Below are positions 16,889 through 25,992 of a stretch of 64,000 bases of DNA, one piece after another. Source of the stretch: an uncultured Spirochaetales bacterium (GTDB lineage Bacteria > Spirochaetota > Spirochaetia > Sphaerochaetales > Sphaerochaetaceae); assembly GCA_944390045.1 (NCBI GenBank), contig CALXOO010000003.1:1-64000 (forward strand), written 5' to 3'. The position numbers and the translations under genes were made by a program. Position 1 is the first letter of the stretch; every line of letters starts with the position of its first letter. The notes under the pieces were generated by a model that did not search any database, was not told the DNA's origin, and saw only the letters and a list, made by a program, of their open reading frames with translations.

Positions 16889-18311
16889 TTCCAGCCTCCT
16901 TTAAATTGACCGCAAAGGGGTCCTTCTGCTGGCTTAGCCACCTCACGAGCAGCTCCTCTAGGCGCCTGCCCTCACTGCTTCCACGTGCCGCCATACCGGA
17001 AAGAGGGGCCAGCTGATAAGGATCCTCCAGGTTGTCGTAAAGTAGGAACTGCGGCTCTTTCTCTGTCAGATAGCCCACACTTGCCACGTAGGTGTACCGG
17101 CGGTCCCTCACGGCACGCCAGCCATACTCAAGAGGATTCAGGCCGGCCTCCCGGAAGGCCTTCACAAAGACCTCACGGCCCGGAACTGCAGCCACGAACG
17201 CATGTGAGCCCTCATCAGTCACCTGCTGTGTGATGTCACGGGACAGATCCCGCCCTTCCCAGGAGGACGGAACAGGAAGCCCCAGAAGGGACAGAAGGGT
17301 CACAGGCACGTCCTGACTGCCGAAGACTGAGCCGCACACACCCTTTCCAAGTCCCCCGCCTCCGATGATGAATGGTATTCCGATACTCTCCTCGTACCAC
17401 ACATGCTTCATGATCAGTCCGTGAGACGCCAGCATGTCGCCATGGTCAGCGGTGAGGACAACCAGCGTGTCATCAAGCAGTCCCTCTGCGCTGAGGTATT
17501 CCACCAGACGTCCGAACTGGGCATCAATGCCGGTAACTGAGGCAAAGTAGCCCTGATACAGGCGCCTCAGCCCGGCCTCATCCAGAGGATAGCGCTCGAG
17601 GGTGTGATGCATCGTCTCCGCAAGTTGCGAGATGTCGACATTCTTTCTGACATAGTCAAGGTCCTCATACGGCTTCCAGTATTCACCCGGGGCTGAATCG
17701 TATGGAGAGTGCGGCGGGTTCCAGGACAGATACAGGGCAAAGGGCCTGTTCCTGTCGCGTTTGGAGAGGAACTCAATTGCCTTGTCAGTCTCATGGACAG
17801 GCGACCAGCGGTTCACCCTGATCATATCTGGACTGTCCTCCCAGTAATGCGGCTGAAGATGTTTGTCATAGGCATTGTATGCATGCCAGAAGTCAAAACC
17901 ATGGCGCCCCTTTCCCGGAGGAGTGTATGCGTCCCAGCCGCCGGCACCGGAGCGCGGGCTGGGATCATGACTGATCTCAGGCTCATCAAGATGCCACTTT
18001 CCGATATACCCGGTCTGATAGCCGTGTTCATGGAGCACATCGGAAATACAGACAGTGTTCTCGTCCAGTCTCACGTCCACACCCGGCTTGCAGTTAGTGA
18101 ACACACCTGTCGAGAGCGGATAGAGACCGCTCAGCAGGCTTGCCCTGGCAGGTGAGCAGAGCGGGAATGACGACACGGTATCGGTGCATACCACAGCCTC
18201 TTTGCTGAAAGTGTCTATGTTCGGAGTATACACAGGATCATCGTGATACGGGCCGGCCGCACTGCGCCGCCACTGGTCAGCGAAGACAAAGACAAGGTTT
18301 CTGGGCTTCAT
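16881..18311 (-). CDS. Sulfatase (arylsulfatase family), no signal peptide
   Basis: A 476-residue type I sulfatase. The N-terminus NLVFVFADQWRR provides the first metal aspartate. The active-site C-S-P-A-R (about residues 52-56 in FPLCSPARASLLSG) is the cysteine type that must be converted to formylglycine by a maturation enzyme not present in this window. GYIGKWHLDEPE and LTADHGDMLASHG supply further metal and sulfate-binding residues. There is no signal peptide, so it should act in the cytoplasm on imported sulfated sugars. It overlaps both neighbours (4 and 8 bases). It is closely similar in motif order to the sulfatase at 56815-58179. Confidence 0.92.
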   Translation of the reverse strand: MKPRNLVFVFADQWRRSAAGPYHDDPVYTPNIDTFSKEAVVCTDTVSSFPLCSPARASLLSGLYPLSTGVFTNCKPGVDVRLDENTVCISDVLHEHGYQTGYIGKWHLDEPEISHDPSPRSGAGGWDAYTPPGKGRHGFDFWHAYNAYDKHLQPHYWEDSPDMIRVNRWSPVHETDKAIEFLSKRDRNRPFALYLSWNPPHSPYDSAPGEYWKPYEDLDYVRKNVDISQLAETMHHTLERYPLDEAGLRRLYQGYFASVTGIDAQFGRLVEYLSAEGLLDDTLVVLTADHGDMLASHGLIMKHVWYEESIGIPFIIGGGGLGKGVCGSVFGSQDVPVTLLSLLGLPVPSSWEGRDLSRDITQQVTDEGSHAFVAAVPGREVFVKAFREAGLNPLEYGWRAVRDRRYTYVASVGYLTEKEPQFLLYDNLEDPYQLAPLSGMAARGSSEGRRLEELLVRWLSQQKDPFAVNLKEAGNV

Positions 18312-19960
18312 GTCTCCTCCTCAAGGCAGCCGGCAACAGCGCATCTGAGCTGTCTGAAGAAACTGTTGCAGGTCGGGTAATGCTCAAAAGTCATGCGGTA
18401 GCCTGCCAGACGGTCCAGCAGTTCCACGGCCGCCTGTCTGCCATGTCTTTCCTCATAGCTGACAAGCAGGCGGTAGTCGCACAATCCGTCCATCTGCACT
18501 TCATTGCGGAGCGAGGAAAGCGGGCTGAAAGAAGGGCCTGGATAGACAAGGAAGGGATCTCCTGAGGCGAAGGAGAGTCCGGCATCAGTCGAGACGTAGG
18601 GATTGACGGCATGGGTTGACAGCTGGGTGAAATAGAAATTGAAGCCCCAGTGGAGGAAACCGGAAAAGCCGTACAGATACATCAGGGCGCCCATTATCCT
18701 GCACCGGGCAGATGGCAGTGCCATGAACCTGTTGGGAACAAGCTTCTTCTGACTGACGCAGTAATAGACCCATTTGCCGCGGCATTCCTCCAGTGTGAAG
18801 TCACACACGTGATCATCAGAGATCACCGGCAGCTGGGCTATGCCCCTTGTGTAGAATTCATGACTGCTCAGCGCATCGATGACCCTGCAGCCTCCGACCA
18901 GACTGTCAACAATTCTCTTGCACTTCGCATACTGCTCGATCTGGGCGCCCCTGGGTTCATCCGAGACGTGGAAGAAGACATGACTCTCGTCATAGCCATA
19001 AGAATCCAGCGCACTTATGAGTGCCGGTATGAAGGCTTTCAGAAAGCGGATGTATTCCTCATCCAGGGCCTCCACATTCCAGCCGAACCTGTTGTGCACG
19101 TGTCCGTTCTCATTGACTATGATCTTCGGACAGCACCTGGCTCCCCACTGGGTGAAAAGATGCGGCACCTCTATGTTCTCAATGCCCGCCCTGTGGCAGA
19201 GCGCGCACCATCTCTCCAGCCGGGAGAAGTTGAATGTATACCGTCCCTCGTACAGATAGATGTCAGCAAGCTGGACTGTCATGCGCTCACCACCCACCGC
19301 TGTGTCAAGCGGCGGCGTGAAGACCGGAGTCAGCACCGTGTTCACGGCACAGCGGTCATGTGCGTAGGCAAGCCACCTGGCAACAGTCTGCCAGTGCGCC
19401 TCGCTCCAGCAGTCGAATCCGTAGTATGAGATCAGGGAATCCTGATGGAACCACTGGGTGTGATAGAGGCCAAGCTCCCCGAGCCGGCAATCAGCGACAT
19501 GGATCTTCAGGCAGGAAGAAAAGAGAATCTCTCCGTCCTGGCTCCTCACTGTGAGGTCAAGATCATAAGCACCGCAGCAGGAATCGTGGCTTGAGACTGT
19601 GAAGAAGATGGACCCTGAAATGTCCGGTGCGGCCTTGAAGAGCCCGTCATCAAGCGGCTGCATGAGGTCAGGGGCCAGAAACGGAGTCCTCGAGATATAG
19701 CCGTCATCAACCTCTCCCCGGCATGGGAGCATGGCTGCCACAGGCAGGACTGTCTCTGTCCTGACTTCCAGCGGGCAGTCCACCTCCAGAGCACACAGCG
19801 CGCTCTCCGCTGCCGGGCCATGGAAGGACCAGGCGAGCTGGAACGTGAACCTGTCATTGCGCAGCATCTTAACCGTGGAGGGAAGCTCCTCCAGAGCAGA
19901 CATGCCGGTGTTCCAGAAGACTTTCTCAAGACTGTCGACAACTTTGAATTCCAAATTCAT
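18308..19960 (-). CDS. GH123-like (DUF4091) glycoside hydrolase
   Basis: A 550-residue protein matching the catalytic region once called DUF4091 and now assigned to glycoside hydrolase family 123, whose known members are beta-N-acetylgalactosaminidases. A beta-sandwich-like N-terminal part (about 1-170) precedes a barrel containing FFHVSDEPRG, where the adjacent Asp-Glu fits the substrate-assisted catalytic pair. The segments GFLHWGFNFY and DPFLVYPGP near the end are typical of the family. There is no signal peptide, which suggests cytoplasmic action. I chose ATG at 19960 over a GTG three codons upstream because AAGGTGG would otherwise overlap the start. It is first in an operon with a sulfatase and an enolase-superfamily enzyme. 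Confidence 0.75.
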   Translation of the reverse strand: MNLEFKVVDSLEKVFWNTGMSALEELPSTVKMLRNDRFTFQLAWSFHGPAAESALCALEVDCPLEVRTETVLPVAAMLPCRGEVDDGYISRTPFLAPDLMQPLDDGLFKAAPDISGSIFFTVSSHDSCCGAYDLDLTVRSQDGEILFSSCLKIHVADCRLGELGLYHTQWFHQDSLISYYGFDCWSEAHWQTVARWLAYAHDRCAVNTVLTPVFTPPLDTAVGGERMTVQLADIYLYEGRYTFNFSRLERWCALCHRAGIENIEVPHLFTQWGARCCPKIIVNENGHVHNRFGWNVEALDEEYIRFLKAFIPALISALDSYGYDESHVFFHVSDEPRGAQIEQYAKCKRIVDSLVGGCRVIDALSSHEFYTRGIAQLPVISDDHVCDFTLEECRGKWVYYCVSQKKLVPNRFMALPSARCRIMGALMYLYGFSGFLHWGFNFYFTQLSTHAVNPYVSTDAGLSFASGDPFLVYPGPSFSPLSSLRNEVQMDGLCDYRLLVSYEERHGRQAAVELLDRLAGYRMTFEHYPTCNSFFRQLRCAVAGCLEEET

Positions 19961-20270
19961 GACCACCACCTTTTTCTATCAGACAGTTAAGCTCCAATAC
20001 TTCAATCAGTAAAGGAAAAAGTGCTCATTCAGGCTTCATAAATCACAACTAAAACGATAATTCCGGTCAAGCAGATACATTAACATTATTAAAGATAATT
20101 ATTTGATTTATAATGTATTAACTATCAGAAAACCACAAAAGCTGCATTCATTTTCCGACACTTTTTCTTTCACAATTTAACAACTTGACTGATCGGACTT
20201 TGCATCTGATCCTGTCCTTGTCAGACGAACCGGTTCACATTAAAAGCTTTCACGAAAAAGGAGACGCAAA
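19961..20270. promoter_or_regulatory. AT-rich divergent control region of glycan island I
   Basis: This 310-base gap separates two divergent operons. A TTGAAG-N17-CTGATA pair close to 19980-20010 could serve the minus-strand operon. Around 20080-20120 is an AT-rich imperfect inverted repeat (TAACATTATT against AATGTATTA) with a TATAAT at 20109-20114. The plus-strand promoter candidate is listed separately. No gene was seen. Confidence 0.45.
20185..20217 (+). promoter_or_regulatory. Promoter candidate for the 20271 operon (shared motif)
   Basis: TTGACT (20185-20190), a 17-base spacer and GATCCTGTCC (20208-20217) lie about 55 bases upstream of the binding-protein start. The same -35 word, spacer length and 10-base downstream word occur upstream of the fucose-isomerase-like operon at 30913-30945. 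GATCCT is a poor -10 box, so an activator may be needed. Confidence 0.6.
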
Positions 20271-21875
20271 ATGAAAATCAGAAAACTCCCGTTGTGCATT
20301 CTGCTTGCACTTTCATGCGCCGCGATGCTGTTCGCCGGAGGCAGTCAGGAAAGTACGGCAGCGACAGTGACGGACAACCTCAACGCAGAGGGTCTGCCCA
20401 TTCTCAAGGAGAAGGAGACCTTCACGATCGCAGTCCAGCAGACAAGCGCCCTCAAGACCCCTGAGGAGAGACTCTGCGTCCAGATCGCCGAGGAAGAGAC
20501 AAACATCCATATCGAGTGGATGGAGATTCCCGCCTCAGCCTGGGAAGAGAAGATCAACATCATGGCAAGCACAGGAACGCTTCCTGATGCCATCATCGGA
20601 GAAGCATATCTTGACAGGAACTATGAGCTTTTCGCCCCGCTTGATGAGCTGATCGACCAGTATGCACCGCATGTGAAGGCCCGCCTTGAGGCGAGAGAGG
20701 ACTACCAGAGGGCACTCAAGATGCCTGACGGAAAGATCCATGCCCTTCCAAACGGCGATGAGTCAACACAGATCAGGATCCCGACCCATACCTGGATCAA
20801 CAAGGCCTGGCTGGACAAGCTCGGACTTAACATGCCGACCAACACTGACGAGCTGAGAGAAGTCCTCATGGCCTTCAAGACTCAGGATCCGAACGGAAAC
20901 GGAATCGCCGATGAAATCCCCTTCGCCTTCGAGACAGGCTGGAACTGGGCAACCTCCATCAAGAACTTCATCGGAGCATTCGGAGTAGTCGAGAACTCAG
21001 AGCATGTGTTCATGGACGGCAACACTGTTGTCATGTCAGCCCTGCAGCCTGAGTACTATGAGATGCTGAAGTACATGCATGGCCTTTATGAGGACGGACT
21101 GATCAACGATGACTGCTTCACGGTCTCAAGCGACCAGTTCAGCGCCCTCAGCGGCGGCAAGAACATTGTCGGAATGTTTGTTGGCTACAGGAACACTAAC
21201 TGCCTCGGACAGTCCAATCCTGGCGACTTCGTGGCCCTTCCTGTCATCTCCTCTCCGGTCAGCGAGGGTGTGGTCGGTGCCGTAATGCCGACAAGAGTCG
21301 GAGGCTTCGCCATCAGCGCGGACTGCAAGAACCCCGCAGCCCTGGTCAGATGGTACGACTATCTCAACAGCACTCTGGAGAACGCCCTGCTGTGGGGACG
21401 CGGAGAGAGAGGCTTTGTCTGGGAAATCCAGGAGGATGAGAACGGAAAGCACCCTGTCTTCATCTACAGGACAGAGGAAGAATACAAGGAAAAGGGCGGC
21501 TATCTGTCCAATGCCGAGTACCGTGCGGCTGAGTCATTTGCCGGAAACACACCGGCGGTCTGGTGGGGAGACTACGATGTCGACATCATCTACGAGGGCG
21601 ACTGGCCTGCAGACTCCAAGCTGGCTGCGGTCATCAGGGACCTTCCCTATGCCGTGTACGGCCTGCCGGTAGGCACCGCGACCGAGGAGAACTCGAACCG
21701 CCGCGCAATCCTGCTTGTCGATATCGAGAACTACCTGACCAAGTTCATGGCTGACTCGATCATCAACGGAATCGATGACGCGAAGTGGCAGGCCCATCTT
21801 GAGACTATGAAGGATCTCAAGGCGGACGAGTACGTGCAGCTCTGCCAGGAGTTCGTCAACTCACTTGACAGCTGA
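20271..21875 (+). CDS. Extracellular oligosaccharide-binding protein (LplA-like)
   Basis: A 534-residue ABC substrate-binding protein of the large LplA/CUT1 type. The signal peptide MKIRKLPLCILLALSCAAMLFAGGS lacks a lipobox cysteine at the likely cleavage point; a cysteine lies earlier inside the hydrophobic core. The calcium-loop-like DPNGNGIADEIPF occurs near residue 205 and is typical of this group. AAGGAG precedes the ATG. It heads an operon with two permeases, a sulfatase, GH43 and an AraC regulator. No ATPase gene is present, as is usual for systems that share one ATPase. The substrate is probably a sulfated oligosaccharide, by inference from the neighbours. Confidence 0.9.
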   Translation: MKIRKLPLCILLALSCAAMLFAGGSQESTAATVTDNLNAEGLPILKEKETFTIAVQQTSALKTPEERLCVQIAEEETNIHIEWMEIPASAWEEKINIMASTGTLPDAIIGEAYLDRNYELFAPLDELIDQYAPHVKARLEAREDYQRALKMPDGKIHALPNGDESTQIRIPTHTWINKAWLDKLGLNMPTNTDELREVLMAFKTQDPNGNGIADEIPFAFETGWNWATSIKNFIGAFGVVENSEHVFMDGNTVVMSALQPEYYEMLKYMHGLYEDGLINDDCFTVSSDQFSALSGGKNIVGMFVGYRNTNCLGQSNPGDFVALPVISSPVSEGVVGAVMPTRVGGFAISADCKNPAALVRWYDYLNSTLENALLWGRGERGFVWEIQEDENGKHPVFIYRTEEEYKEKGGYLSNAEYRAAESFAGNTPAVWWGDYDVDIIYEGDWPADSKLAAVIRDLPYAVYGLPVGTATEENSNRRAILLVDIENYLTKFMADSIINGIDDAKWQAHLETMKDLKADEYVQLCQEFVNSLDS

Positions 21876-21888
21876 TAAAACCACGACT

Positions 21889-21910
21889 GCGGCCCTGCAT
21901 GCGGGGCCGC
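21889..21910 (+). repeat. Stem-loop after the binding-protein gene
   Basis: GCGGCCC and GGGCCGC form a perfect 7-bp GC stem with an 8-nt loop between the binding-protein stop and the permease ribosome-binding site. There is no T-tract. Such hairpins commonly protect the abundant binding-protein mRNA segment. Confidence 0.65.
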
Positions 21911-21928
21911 ACCCCTCAGGAGGCGACA

Positions 21929-22858
21929 ATGACTAAACTGGAGCGACAGATCCGAAAGAAGAAGACCCTTTCCCTGATGAAGAAGAACTGGGTCCTGTAT
22001 GTATTCCTCGTGCCGATGCTGATCTATCTTATTGTGTTCAGCTACCTGCCCCTCTACGGCATCCAGATTGCATTCCGCAACTACAAGGTCACAAAGGGCA
22101 TCTGGGGCAGTCCCTGGGTCGGGCTTGAGCACTTCCGGACATTCTTCGACTCCTATCAGTTCTGGAACCTCCTGAAAAACACGCTCACTCTGAGCATCTA
22201 TTCGCTGATCGCGGGCTTTCCACTGCCGATCATCTTCGCCCTGCTCCTGCAGTACTGCATCTCGCCAAAGCTGAAGAAGACATCGCAGATGATCAGCTAC
22301 GCGCCCCACTTCATTTCAGTGGTCGTCTATTGTGGAATGATCACGATCTTCCTGGCCAACAACGGAATCGTGAACCAGATCCTGATGAAACTCGGCTTCG
22401 ACTCAGTGCACTTCCTGTCGGATCCGAAGCTTTTCAAGCACATTTATGTATGGTCCGGCGTCCTGCAGGGACTTGGCTGGGGCTCGATCATGTATATAGC
22501 AGTTCTGACAAACGTCAACCCGGAACTTCATGAGGCGGCGATAATCGACGGCGCCAGCAAGTTCCAGAGGATCAAGCACGTCGACATCCCGGCCATTGTC
22601 CCGACCATGGTCATCATGCTGATCACGAAGTGCGGAGAGATCATGGATGTCGGCTTTGAGAAAGTCCTGCTGCTGCAGAACAGCGTCAACCTTGACTACT
22701 CAGAGGTCATTTCCACCTATGTGTACAAGATAGGAATCCTGGGCGGTCAGTTCAGCTATTCAGCCGCCATCGGTCTTTTCAACAACATTATCAACCTGAT
22801 TCTCCTGGTGCTGGTCAACTGGATCGCGCGCAAGGTCAGCGACATCAGTCTCTGGTAG
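21929..22858 (+). CDS. Sugar ABC transporter permease (LplB/CUT1 type)
   Basis: A 309-residue membrane protein with six predicted helices. The family segments YLPLYGIQIAFRNYK and ELHEAAIIDGASKFQRIKHVDIPAI are present; the latter contains the EAA coupling motif. The start at 21929 follows AGGAGG; an upstream in-frame extension runs through the hairpin and is rejected. It pairs with the next permease. Confidence 0.92.
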   Translation: MTKLERQIRKKKTLSLMKKNWVLYVFLVPMLIYLIVFSYLPLYGIQIAFRNYKVTKGIWGSPWVGLEHFRTFFDSYQFWNLLKNTLTLSIYSLIAGFPLPIIFALLLQYCISPKLKKTSQMISYAPHFISVVVYCGMITIFLANNGIVNQILMKLGFDSVHFLSDPKLFKHIYVWSGVLQGLGWGSIMYIAVLTNVNPELHEAAIIDGASKFQRIKHVDIPAIVPTMVIMLITKCGEIMDVGFEKVLLLQNSVNLDYSEVISTYVYKIGILGGQFSYSAAIGLFNNIINLILLVLVNWIARKVSDISLW

Positions 22859-22868
22859 GGGGTGGGAA

Positions 22869-23759
22869 ATGAAAAAGAGAATGAAATTCAACTCCGACAC
22901 CGTCTTCGACATCGTAGTCGCCGTCATAATCCTGGCCGTGACCCTGATAATCCTCTATCCGCTGTACTTCGTCGTCATCGCATCAATCAGTGACCCAGCG
23001 ATGGTCGCAAGCGGCAATGTCATACTCCGTCCGAGAGGGATCAACTATGACGGATACTGGTACATCTTCCGGGACAACAGGATCATCTCAGGCTACCAGA
23101 ACACGATTATCTACGCACTCTTCGGAACAATCCTCGCCCTGCTGATAACCATACCGGCCGGCTATGCGCTCTCGCGCAAGGACCTGCCATTCAGGAACGC
23201 GCTGATGAAGATAACGCTCTTCACGAAGTTCTTCAGCGGAGGCCTGATTCCGACCTATCTCGTCGTGAACTCGATCCACCTGGTCAACACCCGTGCCATA
23301 ATCATCATTCTTGGCTCCTTCTCAGTGTTCAACCTCATCCTCTGCAGGACCTTTTTCGTGAACACGATGTCCGATGAGCTCAGGGAGGCGGCTGAGGTTG
23401 ACGGCTGTCCGACCTTCACCTTCTTCTGCCGCATCGTGCTTCCGCTCTCAGGCTCGATCATCGCCATCATGGTGCTGTACTACGCGGTAGCATACTGGAA
23501 CAGCTTCTTCAACGCGCTGATCTACCTGTCAGACGCTGACAAGTATCCGCTGCAGATGATCATGAGGGACATCCTGATCACAGGACAGGCACTCCAGGCC
23601 GATGTCTCCGATCCTGAGGCTTATGAGCAGATGCTGAGAATCGCCCAGTCCATCAAGTACGGCGTGATCATCGTCTCTTCCCTGCCGGTCCTGATCCTCT
23701 ACCCCTTCGTACAGAAGCACTTCGTAAAGGGCATCATGATCGGTTCACTGAAGGGCTGA
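22869..23759 (+). CDS. Sugar ABC transporter permease (LplC/CarB type)
   Basis: A 296-residue permease with six helices and the EAA loop ELREAAEVDGCPTFTFFCRI (about 170). The C-terminus YPFVQKHFVKGIMIGSLKG is typical of the second permease in LplABC systems. It forms the channel with the preceding protein. The start is ten bases after the upstream stop, with GGGGGTGG as binding site. Confidence 0.92.
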   Translation: MKKRMKFNSDTVFDIVVAVIILAVTLIILYPLYFVVIASISDPAMVASGNVILRPRGINYDGYWYIFRDNRIISGYQNTIIYALFGTILALLITIPAGYALSRKDLPFRNALMKITLFTKFFSGGLIPTYLVVNSIHLVNTRAIIIILGSFSVFNLILCRTFFVNTMSDELREAAEVDGCPTFTFFCRIVLPLSGSIIAIMVLYYAVAYWNSFFNALIYLSDADKYPLQMIMRDILITGQALQADVSDPEAYEQMLRIAQSIKYGVIIVSSLPVLILYPFVQKHFVKGIMIGSLKG

Positions 23760-23762
23760 TGA

Positions 23763-25115
23763 ATGAAGAACCTCGTCTTCATACTGACAGACCAGCTTTC
23801 CCGCTCTGTCCTCCCGCTCTACAGCAGCTGCAGCTATGGTTTTGACAACATCGCCAGACTCCAGAGCATGGGAACGAGCGCCCTGGCCTACCACACTCCA
23901 AGTGCGGTCTGCACTCCGAGCAGGGGCTGTGTGCTGACAGGGCTCACGCCATTCAGGCACGGCGCATACCGGAATGGTCTTCCGGTAGGTGCCGGCATCA
24001 CCGGCGCCGGTGCAGTCCTGAAGGCCTGCGGCTGCAGTGCCTCCTACATAGGCAAGTGGCACCTGGGCTGCGGCAGGAGCATGGGCGACAGCCTGAGGGA
24101 AGACAATCTGCTGGGCTTTGACTTCATCGGGCCGGAGACGGAGATGGCGCATGCCAAGTCTGTCTCGCCTGACGGAGCAGAACTCCATGCTGAAATACGG
24201 GACGGACTGGAATACACGACAGACTATCTCTGCCGCAGGGCGGTAGAGCATATCCGGTCCGTCTCATCCCCCTTCGCCCTCTTCATCAGCTTTCCGGATC
24301 CCCACCAGCCCTACCTTGCCGGAAGTCCGTACTGCAGTATGTACAGTCCATATAAGATGGAAGTCCCGGCATCCTTCTACCAGAAGGAAGTTCCTGACTG
24401 GGCAGAAGATGACGAGTGGGGCAGAAAGCACTACTTCCCGCCCGGAATGTTCGAGCGGACAGAGTACTTCCAGGCAGCGAAGGCACAGTATCTCGGGATG
24501 GTCAGATGTATTGATGCCGCACTGGGCAGAATACTGGATTCGCTTGAGGACAGGGGCCTGATGAAGGATACTGTCGTGGTCTTCACCTCGGACCACGGAG
24601 ACTATCTGGGACTTCACGGTCTCATGGAAAAGAACAACCTCTATGACGACGTCTACTCTCCCCCGCTGATCATTGCATCAGACGGACTTTCCGGCACCTG
24701 CACAAGTCCTGTCAGCGCGGAGGATCTCATGCATACGGTCTTCTCACTGATGGGTCTGGACAGCCAGATCTTCCCCGGAGAGGATCTCTCGCGCTGCTTC
24801 ACGGAGGGACTGTACAGATACAAGGATCTCTTCATCTATCCCAGCGATGTCCCGAGAGCCGGAATAATAACTGATGAATACAAACTCTGCTTCGTCGGCA
24901 CGAGCTACGATGGAAAGAGGGAGTTCAGGGACCACATACTCTTCGACAGGAAGAAGGACCCTGACGAGATGGACAACCTCTTCGGCAGGCCTGGCTATGA
25001 GGAGATCACTGCCAGACTGGCCGGGAAAATACTTGACAGGATGCAGCTGGAGAATGTGCCGGAGCGCCTGATACCGCGCGCTCTGGCCGGATATGCGGGG
25101 AGGGACAATGGTTGA
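23763..25115 (+). CDS. Sulfatase, no signal peptide
   Basis: A 450-residue cysteine-type sulfatase. NLVFILTDQLS gives the first metal aspartate and C-T-P-S-R (SAVCTPSRGCVLTG, about residues 50-60) the formylglycine site. SYIGKWHLGCG and FTSDHGDYLGLHG complete the active site. It starts directly at the catalytic domain, so it is probably cytoplasmic. It begins four bases after the permease stop and overlaps the GH43 gene by eight, indicating that desulfation follows uptake by the adjacent transporter. It is more distant from the sulfatases at 16881 and 56815 than those two are from each other. Confidence 0.92.
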   Translation: MKNLVFILTDQLSRSVLPLYSSCSYGFDNIARLQSMGTSALAYHTPSAVCTPSRGCVLTGLTPFRHGAYRNGLPVGAGITGAGAVLKACGCSASYIGKWHLGCGRSMGDSLREDNLLGFDFIGPETEMAHAKSVSPDGAELHAEIRDGLEYTTDYLCRRAVEHIRSVSSPFALFISFPDPHQPYLAGSPYCSMYSPYKMEVPASFYQKEVPDWAEDDEWGRKHYFPPGMFERTEYFQAAKAQYLGMVRCIDAALGRILDSLEDRGLMKDTVVVFTSDHGDYLGLHGLMEKNNLYDDVYSPPLIIASDGLSGTCTSPVSAEDLMHTVFSLMGLDSQIFPGEDLSRCFTEGLYRYKDLFIYPSDVPRAGIITDEYKLCFVGTSYDGKREFRDHILFDRKKDPDEMDNLFGRPGYEEITARLAGKILDRMQLENVPERLIPRALAGYAGRDNG

Positions 25116-25992
25116 GAGCTGGGAACCGGCAGCGGTGAATGATGAGAAAGTTCACGCACATGGCGGACAGATACTGCACGAAAACGGTTTCTGGTACTTC
25201 ATAGGTGAGGACAGGAGGGGCCGCAGCCGCGTGTCAATTTACAGGAGCAGGGATTTCATCAGCTGGGAAAGGCGCTATACCTTCACCCTGGATGCCGCAG
25301 TGGACAACTCATTTCCAGGGCGGGATACCACGCTTGAAGGCGGTGCCTGCGGCCGCTGCAACCTGGAAAGGCCGAAGATAATAAGATCCCGCAGAAGCGG
25401 ACGCTATGTGATGTGGATGCACTTCGAATACGAAAATGACTACCGCGAGGCACGCCTAGCCTCTGCCTGGGCGGACTCGATCGAAGGTCCGTACTTCTAC
25501 ACCGGCAGCTTCAGGCCGCTTGGGAACATGTCACGGGATCTGAATGTCTTCACAGATGATGACGGACAGGCCTACATCATCTCAACGACAGACGACAACA
25601 GGACACTGAATATCTACGCCCTGGATGATGATGCGATGTCGGTAAGGGAGAAAACGGCCTCGCTCTTTCCCTCCCGCTACCGTGAGGCTCCTGTCCTCTT
25701 CAAGAAGGACGGGCTGTATCACCTGATCACCTCCGGCTGCACCGGATGGAAGCCGAACCAGGGCATGTACAGCTGGTCCCACACTCTGTCAGAAGGCTGG
25801 AATGAACTCGTCCCGTTCGGGGATTCGACAACCTTTGACAGCCAGCCGGCCTCAGTCTTCGAGAAGGACGGAAAGCTCATGTACCTTGGAGACAGATGGG
25901 GCGGCGACAGGGAAAGCTACTTCAGGTCAACTTATGTTATACTACCCCTCAGACTTGAAGACGGAGTGATTGAGATTGGTGACGAGAAGTGA
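25108..25992 (+). CDS. GH43-type glycoside hydrolase
   Basis: A 294-residue five-bladed-propeller-type hydrolase. Recognised segments are NDEKVHAHGGQIL, LERPKIIRSRRSGRYVMWMHFE, LNVFTDDDGQAYI, YREAPVLFKKDGLYHLITSGCTGW and SQPASVF. The glutamate in REAP fits the general acid. The pattern resembles the GH43 subfamily containing exo-beta-1,3-galactanases more than the arabinanase/xylosidase group, but that assignment is tentative. There is no signal peptide. The start at 25108 has GGGGAGGGA upstream. It is coupled to the preceding sulfatase and overlaps the next gene's start. Confidence 0.75.
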   Translation: MVESWEPAAVNDEKVHAHGGQILHENGFWYFIGEDRRGRSRVSIYRSRDFISWERRYTFTLDAAVDNSFPGRDTTLEGGACGRCNLERPKIIRSRRSGRYVMWMHFEYENDYREARLASAWADSIEGPYFYTGSFRPLGNMSRDLNVFTDDDGQAYIISTTDDNRTLNIYALDDDAMSVREKTASLFPSRYREAPVLFKKDGLYHLITSGCTGWKPNQGMYSWSHTLSEGWNELVPFGDSTTFDSQPASVFEKDGKLMYLGDRWGGDRESYFRSTYVILPLRLEDGVIEIGDEK

